Shown one piece after another: positions 45,028 through 56,700 of a DNA stretch of 64,000 nt (positions are counted from its first letter, which is position 1; each line of letters opens with the position of its first letter). The notes beneath the pieces are model-generated. The model had not been told where the DNA came from. It saw nothing but the letters and a program-made list of their open reading frames with translations, and did no database searches. Both the position numbers and the translations under genes were made by a program. This DNA comes from Tetradesmus obliquus (Eukaryota > Chlorophyta > Chlorophyceae > Sphaeropleales > Scenedesmaceae): NCBI GenBank assembly GCA_030272155.1, contig CP126191.1, positions 7,338,501 through 7,402,500 on the forward strand. Reading direction: 5' to 3'.

Positions 45028-47390
45028 ATGGGGCTGCTTTCTTGTTTTGCTCCGAGTCAGCAGGACGACACAGATCACCTGAGCCAGCAAGTGCAGGAGC
45101 TGAAAGTAGCACTTGCGTCAGCCCAGAAGCAAGTGACCCAGCTGCAGGCTGACCGCTCACAGCTGCTGCATGACCTCGCCAGCAGGCCAGTCACGCCCTT
45201 CAAGCAAGATGCAGCAACAGAGATGGCAACAGTGTCAGTGGCTGTGCAGGTCAAGCCGCCAGTCACAATAGAGAGCCGCATCCCTCGCCCAACAGGCGAG
45301 GATGTCAAGGAGGTTGATGGCAGCAAGGCACCTGCCAAGACCCGCATTCCTGCACCACCTCTTGCAGTGCCCCCTGCAACCGCAACAGATGCAGCAGCAG
45401 AGCCGGCGCTTGCACGCAGCCCCAGCCCCAGTCGCAGCGCATGCCGCAGCCCGTGCCTCAGCCCGCCACGCAGCCCCACCCGCAGCTCCCGGAACCTGCT
45501 GACCAGCGAGCCGGCAGCAGCAGCACAGCGAGCACCATCAGCAGCAGCAGGAGACGCGGCGCTGTCAGCAGCCGCCAGCCCTGAGGCCGTGCAGCTGGCA
45601 GTGGGTGCGCTTCGTGCGCCCTCCTTCCCGGACGCTGGCGCTGACCACCTGAGCGCAGCACCAGCAGCACAGCGTGTGGAGGTGCTGCAGCAGCAGCTCA
45701 AGGTGGCTGAGGCCTTCCGCACGTCAATGGAGGCTGAGCTGCGCGACGCGCGCTTCGCCAACACCAACCTGCAGACGCAGATGCTCAGCCTGCAGACCAA
45801 GTTTGAGAAGACGATTGAGGAGCAGCTGCGTGAGGTGGAGCGCCTGATCACGCTGCGCAAGGAGGGCCAGGACGCGCACGAGCAGGCACAGCAGCAGGTG
45901 GCTGCGCTGAAGCACCAGCTGGAGCTGCAGGGCCAAGCCTGCGCCTCAGCGCAGCGGGAGGCAGCGGCGGCAGCCAAGCATGCGGCAGAGCAGGAGCAGC
46001 GCATGCAGCAGGCGCAGGCTGCCGAGGCTCGTGTTCGTGAGGAGCTGGCGAGCTGCGTGGCCCAGCTGGAGCAGCGCAGCAAGGAGTGCAGCGAGCTGGC
46101 TGAGAAGCTGCAGGCGGCGCAGCAGCGGGCGCAGGCAGCAGATGTGCGTGTGCTGCAGCTTCAAGGGGTTGCGCAGCAGACGGATGAGGCGCACAGGGCA
46201 GCATTGAAGCAGGTGAGGGTGTTGACTGCAATACTTTGCTTGCAGGATGCGCAGGAGGCTGTCAGCGTTTGAAAGGTGGCTAGTGTCATGGCGGTGTCAC
46301 CATGCTGCCAGCAGCTGGAACAGCTGCAGTGCCTCCAGTTTGGAGACTGCTGGGTTTGGGATGGTGCAGTGCTTGTAGGCTGCACTCCTGCTTGCGTTCA
46401 GGCAGTTGCTGCTGTGGCCCTTGCATTGCTCCCTGACCGCTGACTGCTGCCTGCTTGCTGCTGTGCAGGTTGAAGACGAGCTGCGGAGCCAGAAGGCCAT
46501 CTACGACTCAACGGTGGAGGAGATGCTGCAGCTGAACAACAACTACAACGACCTCAAACAGGTGCAACCACAGATGAGCGCTGCAAATGCCTGTTATGAA
46601 ACATATAGCTGGCATCACCGCCAATGCAGCATCTGTTGCACAGCAGCACTGCTTGTTGCACAGCAGCACTGCTTGTGCAGCAGCTACTGCGCACTGTCAA
46701 ACATATGGGTGCACTGCTCACAGTACATTCAGCAACGGCTGCTGGTGCTCCTCGTCCTGCATGCAGTCCTACCACAAGCTGCAGAGTGAGACGCGCAACC
46801 ACGACGAGATGGTGCAGCTGGTGCAGCAGGAGCTCTCAGAGCTGAGCTACTACGCAGCAGCAGGCCGTGTGGCGCTTGGCATGGCGCCAGCCAGCAGCCT
46901 AACGCCTCCCCGCTCAAGTGAGGTCAGCATGGGCAGTGTGGGCGGCGCACCGCCCCCGGCTGCCGTTGCTGGTGATGGCGCTGCTGCTGGTGAGGAAGTG
47001 AAGGGTGAGCTGCTGCCAGGTGTGCGGGTCACGCATGGGGCAGTGCTGCTGAGTGATGGCGGGCTGCAGCTTGCAGATGGCAGGGTCATTGAGGCCAGCT
47101 ATGGTGGCGAGGTTGACCCCAAGGTCACCGCTGCAGTGAGGGCTATCAGGGCACTGTCAGACGGCAGCAGCGATGGGGGCTTAGCAGCATCAGCACCTGA
47201 GGCAGCAGCACAGCCAGTGGCAGCAGCGGAGGCGGAGGAGCTGGCAGCAGCTGCTGGCGCTGAGGCTGGGGCAGTGGCAGTGGCTGAGGGTGAGGTGGGG
47301 GAGGCACCACAAACAGCAGCTGCAGGGGAGGCTGAGGTTCCTGCAGAGCTGCAGCAGGGTGATGGGGAATCAGCAGCAGCAACATCCTAG
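45028..47390 (+). CDS. Coiled-coil protein with SxIP-like motifs and possible N-myristoylation
   Basis: Three exons, 45028-46212, 46469-46561 and 46767-47390, in phase 0, give 633 amino acids. The chosen start gives MGLLSCFAPSQ, where Gly2 plus Cys6 fits myristoylation and palmitoylation. A short coiled coil (QQVQELKVALASAQKQVTQL) is followed by a basic, Pro/Ser-rich region. It contains ESRIPRP and KTRIPAP, both matching the S/T-x-I-P motif that binds EB1 at microtubule plus ends, and an SPSPSRSACRSP-type serine-rich stretch. A coiled coil of about 230 residues follows (EVLQQQLKVAEAFRTSMEAE to QLNNNYNDLK). The Ala/Glu/Gly-rich tail is probably disordered. No catalytic domain was seen. A membrane-to-microtubule linker is an inference from motifs. 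The family is not recognised. Confidence 0.82.
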
Positions 47391-49366
47391 ACGGCGGCGG
47401 AAGCACACGAGTGGGCTGCTGGCATTGCCGGCCGAGCCTGGCGTGCAATCACTGCAGGGACATGCAGGCAGGTTTATACAGTTTTCGTGGGGCAGGCATG
47501 TGAGGGCAGCGCTGTATGTACAAGGGCTTGCGACGGCTCATGCCCTGGGATGGCAGCTTTCTCACCGTCTATGTGGCATATCCATGCAGACGGGGCCATG
47601 GCGTAGGTAGTGTTTGTGGTGGCAACGCCCAACCTATCAGCTGTAGGTAGTAGACACGGTCAGTGTGCGTCCTTGTCAGCCAAAGCAATAGGTCAGCATC
47701 TCTTCTCTTGCATGTTCAGTGTTTGGTACTGTACTGAAACCTTGTGCGGGCTTGGGGTGCTTGAGTGTGCATCTCCGTGACCTGTCAGTATGTTGATGCA
47801 CGGGCCGCCAGCAGCAATTGTGCGTGCCGTTGTTCTTGGCTTTCTGCCTACACCATTTGTTCAGTCTCACAGGGCTGTTGCGTGCTCAGTGTTGCTTGGA
47901 CCCTGCACAGCTCGGTCCGCGCCTTCACTCGCATCTTCAGGCAGCCATTGTGAAGGTTTGTGTGTGCAACTGTGCGAAGGAATGTGCCAGCACGTGAATG
48001 GATGAAGATGCAAGACGGTGCAACAGCTGCACTGCTCTATTTCACAGCAATGGCGACCCGTTGGTCGCCTGCAGGGCGTCAGTACTATATGTTGGTTCAA
48101 ACCCTTGTGTTAACATATGCTTGTGATCAGGCGCAGTCCTAACACCACACATCGTCCATGTTTCTGCACACTTGAGGGCTCCTCACTTGACTGCTGAAAA
48201 GCTACATAATTGGCGTCTGTTGTTACATCTTGTGCTGGCTACCCGGCCGGTGTGTGCAAGCATGTTTGGCGTGTACCTCCTCACTTAATCACATGCTACA
48301 GGTCATGTGCCGCGTGCCAAACATATGCCAGATGCAGCAGCTTCTATGGTATGCATTGTTTGAGTGTGAGATCCACTGAACAAGTGACATTGCAGCAGTA
48401 TTCTGATGGCAGGCGGTGTGTCTTGGAGTCCACGTGCCACAATCTTGGTGTACATTGGCTCTAGCGTCAGCCAGCGACATGTGTGGATGCCTCGCAGTGC
48501 TGAATCAGTGATGCAGCGGCAGTTAATGTTGTATTGCGGCCAGGTGTTCAGACAAGGCTTGGACTTTATGCGGGGTGCAGGTACAGGTGTAGGTAGCATG
48601 TAGTACAGATTCGTCAGCCGTGCTCTTCAGGTCAGGAAGTCAAGTTGTCAGAGTCATGCAGGCTTTGAGCCTGTGCTTTCCGAGGTATTATTGCAGCAGG
48701 ACAAACCTTGGCCTTCTCAGTGAACTTTCCGGGAGACATTGTTGTGCCACTGGGTTCGCTGCAAGCAAGGGGTGCACTGGTGTGTAGGTTATTGGCATCA
48801 CAGCGGGGGAGCAGCTGCATGAGGTGGCGTGATCCTTGGGTGTGCTGGTGGCAGTGAGCTGTTCGAACAGCCAGAATTCTGGCTGTGTTAGAGACGTCTC
48901 AAGCGCTCTGTGTTACCGCACAAATACTGCAGTGCTATTCTACATACGTTTATGTGTTGGAAAAGCATCTGAGGGACCGCAGATGCCCCAAGGGCAAATG
49001 CCTTTCATATCTTATGGCAGCCCCCACACTGTCTGTTCATGCTGTTGCAGAACTGAAGTTGCCATCCTGGTGCTTTGTTTCGCGTGTTTCTGTGGTGACT
49101 TCAAGTCAACAAGTTGTGTAGACACTGCAGCATGGTCGCAATTACTGCTCATGTACAGCGAATCTGCTCTGCAGGTCATGTTTTCAAACTCTGCAATTGT
49201 TGCTGCTACAAACAAGTAATCGGGACTGATCTGATGGGCAGTCACTAGTAGGTCAATATAGCATATAGAAAGTGTTGCACAGCAGGCCTGCAATCATTGC
49301 CAGATTCATGCAAACCTAGCACACACGCAATCCACAGCATGACCCAGGTGGCACCTGTCTGCTGCA
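47391..49366. other. Convergent intergenic region, no supportable gene
   Basis: The region lies between the coiled-coil gene (+) and the giant beta-helix gene (-). Much of it (to about 48600) is GT-rich. A 20-base perfect palindrome lies at 48867-48886. A 127-codon frame from 48836 has no recognisable feature. Confidence 0.5.
48867..48886. repeat. 20-base perfect palindrome
   Basis: The sequence ACAGCCAGAATTCTGGCTGT equals its own reverse complement. It is preceded by TTCGAA. No matching copy was noticed elsewhere in the window. Confidence 0.9.
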
Positions 49367-52300
49367 TCAGCTTAGCTCAGCCACACTGGCCAGCGGCAGC
49401 ACACCGCCCCCCTCAGCCTCCAGTGCCATCAGCAGGCTGAGGTTCTTCAGGCTGGCCACGATGCGCCACACCAGGCAGCCGATGACAACGCCACACTGCA
49501 GCATCACCAGCACCACCAGCGCCAGCAGTGCAGCGCCAAAGCCCGCCGCGCTGATGTCCTGCATGGAGGGCACCACCACCAGCAGCGCCAGCAGCTGCAG
49601 CCAGCACCACGCCAGGAACTGCAGCTGGTTCATGCTGGTGCTGCAGCCAGCCTGCACACGCCAGCTCAGCGCGGCCGCGATCACCACCAGCAGCAGCAGC
49701 ACGCGCGCCTGCTCGTCAGGCCCGCGCATGGTGGTCAGCGCGGCCGCCGCCACCAGCCCAAACTTGGCCGCCTCCCTGCCCGCCAGCCACCACCAGCGCC
49801 ACTCCACGTTCCACACGCTCAGCGCCGCGCAGCTCTCACCAGACACGCCCAGGGCCGAGCTGAGCCGCTGGCAGGTGCGCACCGGGCCCTCCAGCCAGGT
49901 GAAGGGCAGCAGGCACGCCCGCTTGAGCAGCGCGCAGTAGCTGGCCAGCGCGCGCAGCAGCCGCGAGCTGGCCTTGCAGGCGGCCACAGGCGCTGGCGAG
50001 GCGGGGTGCTTGGGCCAGGCCAGCGTGAGCAGCAGCAGCCAGTAGCCGACCAGCAGCGGTATGCCTATGAGGATGGCCACAGCCATGGCTGCCAGCTGCT
50101 GGGGTGAGCTGCAGGAGAGCTGCATGTCGGGCACCCACACGCTGCGGGTGACCTGCTGCTCGCCCGGCACGCCCTGCCTGGTGCTGAGCGACATGCAGTT
50201 GAAGGCCGCGGTGAGCGTGGCCACGTAGAAGCTGTAGCAGTAGGCCATGGAGGCTACAGCCACGGCCGCAAACAGCGTCCACGTGCCGCTCTTGACGGGC
50301 CAGAAGCGGGACAGCCAGCCGCAGCCGCGCCTGGCGCCTGCTGATGCCGCAGCAGCCGTGCTTGCTTGTGCTGGTGTGTCCTTGGACGCTGCTGGTGCTG
50401 CTGCGCGTGCCAGCACGTGCTGCCTGAACAGCGCACTGTCCCTTGACAGGTCCACCAACCACAGCAGCAAGGGAGAAAGCACGAGCGTGTAGATGACTGC
50501 AGGCAGCGGCGAAAGGGCGGTGGATGTCCAAGTAAAGCGCGAGCAAGTAGAACAGCGAGCTCTGTGACAAGCACGCTGTGTCACATGCGTGCCCAGCAAC
50601 CATTTTGAGCCATGGACTGCACTGCATCAGTGGCCAACATGCAAAGGCATATGTGAAAGGACACAGCACTGTATGCCTGCGCACAAGTCGATCATAGGCA
50701 CCATCCCCCCGCATCAATGTATGCATCAGCATGTCTGCATACACATTGATTTTGCGCACTGCAAGATAAGCAGCGCTTGCAGTTGCGCCAGGTGCCCCTG
50801 CCCCAGGCGCTCACCTGGCAGCAGCATCACCGCCACCGTCTGCGCCACCGCTGCCGAGGCCTGCGAGCCTCCCGGGATGAGGCACTCAAAGGGCACGTAC
50901 TGCCAGGTGTGCGCCTGCGTGAGCAGCACCCCCGCCAGGCCCTGTGCCGCCCAGTCGGGCACCAGCAGCACCAGGTCCAGCGACAGCAGCACCGCAGCCA
51001 CCTGCGCAGCATCAAGCAGCACCTGCAAGCATGCCAGCACAGACAGGGAGCACAAATGAACTTGGCTTATTAACCAGAGGTTTGCTAATCATCAAGAGGA
51101 TTGCATGCACCAGAGCGACAACAAACACTCCAGTAGATGCTTGTTTAAACCTTCACCGAGGCTGTCTTGATGCATAAGACAAGGGCGACAGTCAAGGCAT
51201 CATACACAGCAGCGCTGCCAGAACTGTGCAACATGCCGCTGCGTGGTCTGCAGCCGTCTCCAGCAGTGCGTCCCACCTGCGCCAGGCAGGCCAGGTGCTT
51301 CACCGCCATCAGCAGCAGCGCAGCCTGCTGCCCCAGCACGTCATCGCCACCCCCCTGCTGCGACATGTTGGCGGGGCTGCTGCCATGGCCATGCATGTAC
51401 TGCTGCCGCAGCAGGTCCACCACGCTGACAGCAGATGACCAGCGCATGCTGGCTGGCCGGTAGATGTGGTACAGCCCGCCGCTGAAGACCCTGCTGGCAG
51501 CACCTTGCAGGGAGCTCCCTGATGGCTCACTGACCAACATGTGCTGCACCGACGGCTGATCTACCAGGCTGAATGGACTGGTGTAAGCAGGCCCGACAGC
51601 TGCTCCTGCAGGTGGCATCACCCTGCTGCCATTTGGTAGTTCCATGATGGCACCGGGTCCAGTGCCCAGCGGCTGTGTGACAGAGGCCTGCAGCTGCAGG
51701 TGGGCATGCTCCACTGGTGGGCCGCTAGCCTGCCTTGCGGCACTCTCACGCACTCTCATGCTGCTGGGTTGGTGCCTCATCTCACGCTGCATCTCCTTGT
51801 TGAGGGTGGCGCTGCGTGCGGCTGAGGCGTTGCTGCTGGCTGCCGAAAAGTAAGCCTCACTGAGGGTCGGTGCTGCTTGCAGGCCACCTTTAATGGAGAG
51901 CGCCGAGCCGAAGATGCTGTCGCGCATCTTGAGGGAGGCCATGCGCTGGTGCTTGAGCTGCACAAACGCAGTGGCTGCGGCCGAGTGTGACAGCCAGCCG
52001 TACAGCAGCCACAGCGCCGCCATGCACCCAATCACAAGCAGGTCCAGCAGCCGTGACAGCAGGAAACCCAGCCAGGCGGCAGCCAGGTGGGGGCAGCGGC
52101 GGCAGCGGCCGCTGGCCTTGCCGTACACCTCGCCGCGGCCAGCCATGCCGCCCGCCCGCCCGCTAGCGAGCACCACCTGGTCACCCAGGGTGAAGCCCTG
52201 CTTGGGGCCGCCGGCCCGCTCCAGCTGCTGCAGCAGCCACAGGTTGCGGCCCGGCCTGTAGCAGCTGCTGCAGAAGGGGCCTGCGCGTGGTGTTTGCGGC

Positions 52301-53721
52301 ACAAAATGGGCGGCAAGGCGGGTGCGTCAGCAGCGACGGTGAGATTGATCTTACAGCGCACAGCCTGCACTGTCCAGCACTGTAATTTCTGCTGCATGGG
52401 GTGCGCGGCTGCATCACTGCTTTCACATGCAACTGCAGTCAAACTTTTGCAAGCCCTTGCATGCAGCAGGCATGGCTCTTCTGTTGGCTGCCGTTGGAGG
52501 CATGGCAGCCTTCACAAGTCTAGCACGCACCTGCGTAGCCTGCGCTGCACTGCAATGCCGTGTAGGGCTGTGGGTCTATGTCTGCGGGGTCAATGTAGCG
52601 CCTGTTGGCGCACTGCAGCCCCTGCAGGTTGAGCGTGGCTGTGGCGTTGCGCTGGCAGGCGCGCACGTTGGGGCAGCGGCGGATGACAGTGCTGCGTGGG
52701 TGCACCTGGAATGCGCCAGACTCCGGGATCACCATGCCTGCAGGAGCGCACAGGCAGTGGGGGTGTTCAAACACACTTCAAACGTACTCGCTCAAAAAGG
52801 CCAGGGTGCGCTTATGGCCCAGATCATGGTAACATAAGGTGATAATCAAACCGATGGTGGCTGCATTCAACAGTAAGCCTTGCACAAGCATCGCAGCACA
52901 TGCGCTACAAACACACGGCTGGCATGAGCTGCCGCATTGGCACTGCTGCAGTGTCAGCACCCAGCCTCACCGGCTACGCAGATGCCCCGCTCAGGGCAGC
53001 TCTGGCAGATGTCCTTCTCACTGGCTGCTGCTGCTGCTGCACCTGGTGGCGGGTATGCACTGAAGCTGAAGGTGGGGGCGGCACAGGTGCGGCAGCTGAC
53101 GCTGCTGCTGGCCTGGCCAGGCTCACTGCTGACTGTTGCATACTCCCCAGCGAGGCATGGCCTGACCAGCACGTCAATGGTGGCGGACAGCGGCTGCAGC
53201 AGGACCGGCGCCACAATAGAACAGAAACAGAAACAGCAAATCCTTGTCAGTGGCAGGTGCGTGGCGACAGGCTGCATGCAGGCAGATTGAAGGTGGTCCT
53301 GCAAGCTTGGCAGTTGCAAACTGCACTCAATGTTAAGCAGAGCATTGGGGTGTACGCTACTGGCAGCTACCACATGCAGCGCACACCTTGTCGCCGCTGC
53401 CTGGTGGTGGCACAGCGCTCAGTGTCAGGTTGAGCCTGCTGCCGGGCTCCGCCTGGATGGACAGCCCCTGCAGCACCACGTAGCCGCCAGACAGCGCGCC
53501 GCGCATGTTGCCGGACAGCGTGCGCGCGCCGCCGCTGTTCTGTGACAGCGCCACGATCCAGTCGCTGCCCGGGCCGCGCCGTGCCTGTGAGCCAAAGGCG
53601 TCCAGCACGCTGACGGGCAGGGAGAAGTTCTGGTTGGCGCCCACCGCCATGGCGTGCTGCGCTGTGATGGAGGCACCCAGCGCGGGGCAGAAGGGCTGCA
53701 GGGTGTCGCCTGCAGCAGCGG

Positions 53722-53756
<35 letters not shown>

Positions 53757-56700
53757 TCAGAAAACCGCACGCAGTGTCCTTTGTATGTCTGCAGGTACAC
53801 GGCAGGGAGCTGGGCCGCCCTCACAAATGTTGGTGTGTACAGCAACAGCACAGTTCGTGTGATGTGTGCTGACGATGGCAGCAGGCACGCTCTGCAGGCA
53901 CGCATGCAGGCAACTACAAGCGGCAGCCTGCTGCGCCCTCCCCCACTCACTCGTTGCAGCTGTTGGAGCTGGCGTTGTCCTGTAGGTGCTGTTGACCTGC
54001 TGTTTGATGTCAGCTGTGGCGCTGGACACAGCAGCAGCAATGTCACTTCCTGGTGGCAGCGGTAGCTGCTGCAGCCTCCTGCCTGTACTGCCCTGTTTGG
54101 GCTGCTGCTGGCTCTGCTGCTGCTGTTGCTGCGCTGCTTGCGCGGTTGCTTGAGGTTGAGGAGCAGCCACACCCTCCTCGTCCTGCGCTGTGTGCATCAG
54201 AGACAGCGTGGTGGGGAAGGAGGCCACTGCCGGCCCATAGCCGCCTTCACCAACCGTGTTGCTGTCTGACAGCTGCTGCACAATCTGCTGGCGCCGCTGC
54301 TCTGCTGCTGTGGAAGCCGGGTCCTTGCCAGCATCCCCCACATTCACCGCTGCAGGCGTGGTGGTGTACAGCACGCCACCCGCCTCTGTCGCTGAGTTGC
54401 CACGCGCTGTGAGGTCTGTCACATTCACCTGGCCCGCCCTGCAGCCTCCTGCAACTGCCTCACAGTCTGCTGATGCAAACAGGGCGCCGCCGGTGCTGCC
54501 CTTGTTGCCTGTGAGGCTGTTGGCCTGGATGGTGGCTGCAGCAGCACCCGACATGCACAGCCCGCCGCCTGCTCCCTGCGCACCGCAGCCCAGCCCTGCA
54601 GTCGCTGCCCCCACACCATACATGGCCTGCCAGGCAGGAGGCAGCGCATACACGCGGCGCACCAGGCGGCTGGTCACTGCATCTTGCGTGGTGCTGCCCG
54701 CACTGTTGCTGTCAATCTTGCAGTCTGTCACAGCCACTGCGGCAGCTGTCTGCACCGCTACAGCGCCTCCTGAGCCAGCCGCATTGCTGCTGTACTCGGA
54801 CTGCTGCGTGGAGAAGGAGCCACAGTCAACGCAGCTCACAGCGCCACCAGCAGCACCTGCTGTGTTGCTGCTGCTGCGGCCGGCAGCGACTGTGGTGCTG
54901 CTGCAGCCGCTGCAGTGCAGCCAGCCGCCGTGCTGCCCGGCTTGGTTGGATTCGGAGCTGCAGTCTGAGCATGTGAGCGCGGTGGGGCCAGCTGCGGCAA
55001 TGGCACCCCCACTCCTCCCTGCAGCATGCAGCGGTGTACAGTGGTTGATGATAGGCAGGGCAGGAGTTGTGTGAGCGTCAACAGCGCATTTAGCACTTAT
55101 GTGGTTGCAGGCATGCCCACCAACTAAGCTGCATTAGCATGTGGGTCCTGCTGCTGACAGCGTACGCAGCGAGCTGATGGCGGTCGCCTGCTGGCCGCAC
55201 CTGCTGTGTTGCGTGTGAAGCTGCAGCCCTGTGCAGCCACCTGCAGGGGGCCCAGGCCTGAGTCAAGCACCACAGCGCCGCCGCTGCCCAGCCTGGCTGC
55301 ATTGCCGCTGAAGGTGCAGCCCCTCACGCCAGCAGCAACTGCAGCGCCGGCACCCCTGACCACCACACCGCCACCCACGCCCCTCTCTGCTACATTCTCA
55401 GCGAATGTGACGTTGGTGATGTTGAGTCCTGATGGTGCGTGGACAAACAAGGCGCCAGCGTCACCCCCCGCTGTGTTGCCTGCCAGGCTGCTGTCTGCCA
55501 TGCTGAGGGAGGACTGCTGCACCAGGATGGCCCCGCCAGTGGTGGAGGCGTACACCTCAGAGCCATACTGCCGCACATTCAGCCCGTCAGCTGCAGCCTG
55601 CACCAGCATGGCACACAGCACGCAGCAACGGCGGGATTGGAAACGGCAACAACCGCGACCAGCTAATTATGTGTGCTGTGTCACCCAACAAGCATCCTGG
55701 CCAGACACAACAGCTGGCTGCTTGACCGTTTGAACAGATGCTGAACAGGCATGTTTGCGCAGGCAATGTCGATGCTCGCAAGATTGGCATAACGCACGCA
55801 CCGCCTGTTGCAGCTTCCTGCGGCGGCCGCCCTCCCCAGCCTCCTCCTCCACTGCGAGGTTGCTGCTGATGTTCACTGACCGCAGCACGAGCTGACTGCT
55901 GTCTGCAGCCATGCCTGCGCCCAGGGGCGCTGTGTTGTTGTACAAGGTACAGCCCTGAAGCGTTACGTTGCTGCAGCCGAGGAAAGACAGGCCACCACCA
56001 GCAACGTCGGCGTAGCCGTCTGTTACGGTAAGGTCCGACAGCATTGCATCAGACACCTGAGCTGCTTGCATTGCGCCACCATTTCCGCCCAACGCCTGTG
56101 ACACAACAGCAGGAACACAAATAAACAACAAGCAGCAGCAGCATCAGCAGCAACAGCAGCGTTACAGCCATCAGCTGAGAACTAGCAGAATGCATGGCAG
56201 AGTTGTGCAAGCTCAGCCTCATTGTCCTAGCTGCTGCTGGCTGAAGATGCAGCACAGCAGGCAACACCACAATGCTGCACCACGTGCTGCACGCAGCAGC
56301 TGTCACAGCACCAGGCAAGCTACAGCGCAGCAAACCTCACATCATTGCCATTCATGATGATGCCTTGCATGTCCAGCTGACCCACACTAGCAAGGCGAAT
56401 GGCGCCTCCAGATCCCTGTTCAGCCGTGTTGCGCTCAAACACGCTGTCTAGAAGTGTTGCAGTAGGGCCATTGCTGAGGTAGATGGCGCCAGCATTGCCA
56501 CCCTGCGTGGCCGCAGCAGCAGGACATGGGGTGAGTGTGCTTCAAGAGAGCATAAAGAGACTGCACAGCCTTCCCGTAGCCTGAAAGCTGAGCAACAGCA
56601 GGTACGAGTTGCTGAAACAACCATACGCCAGTGTGGCAAGAAGCGTGAAAAAGCGCAGGCAACTTGATCCTGCTGATGAATTACTGCGCAATGAGTGAAT

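Noticed and set aside
45075-46082. 335-codon minus-strand open frame
   Set aside because: Antisense shadow of the coiled-coil gene; Ser/Cys/Ala-rich and without recognisable features.
54855-54857. Splice donor CAG/GTGCTG at 54857 in the giant gene
   Set aside because: The frame simply continues through it as NTAGAAGGAVSCVDCGSF, a normal repeat, so no intron is needed.
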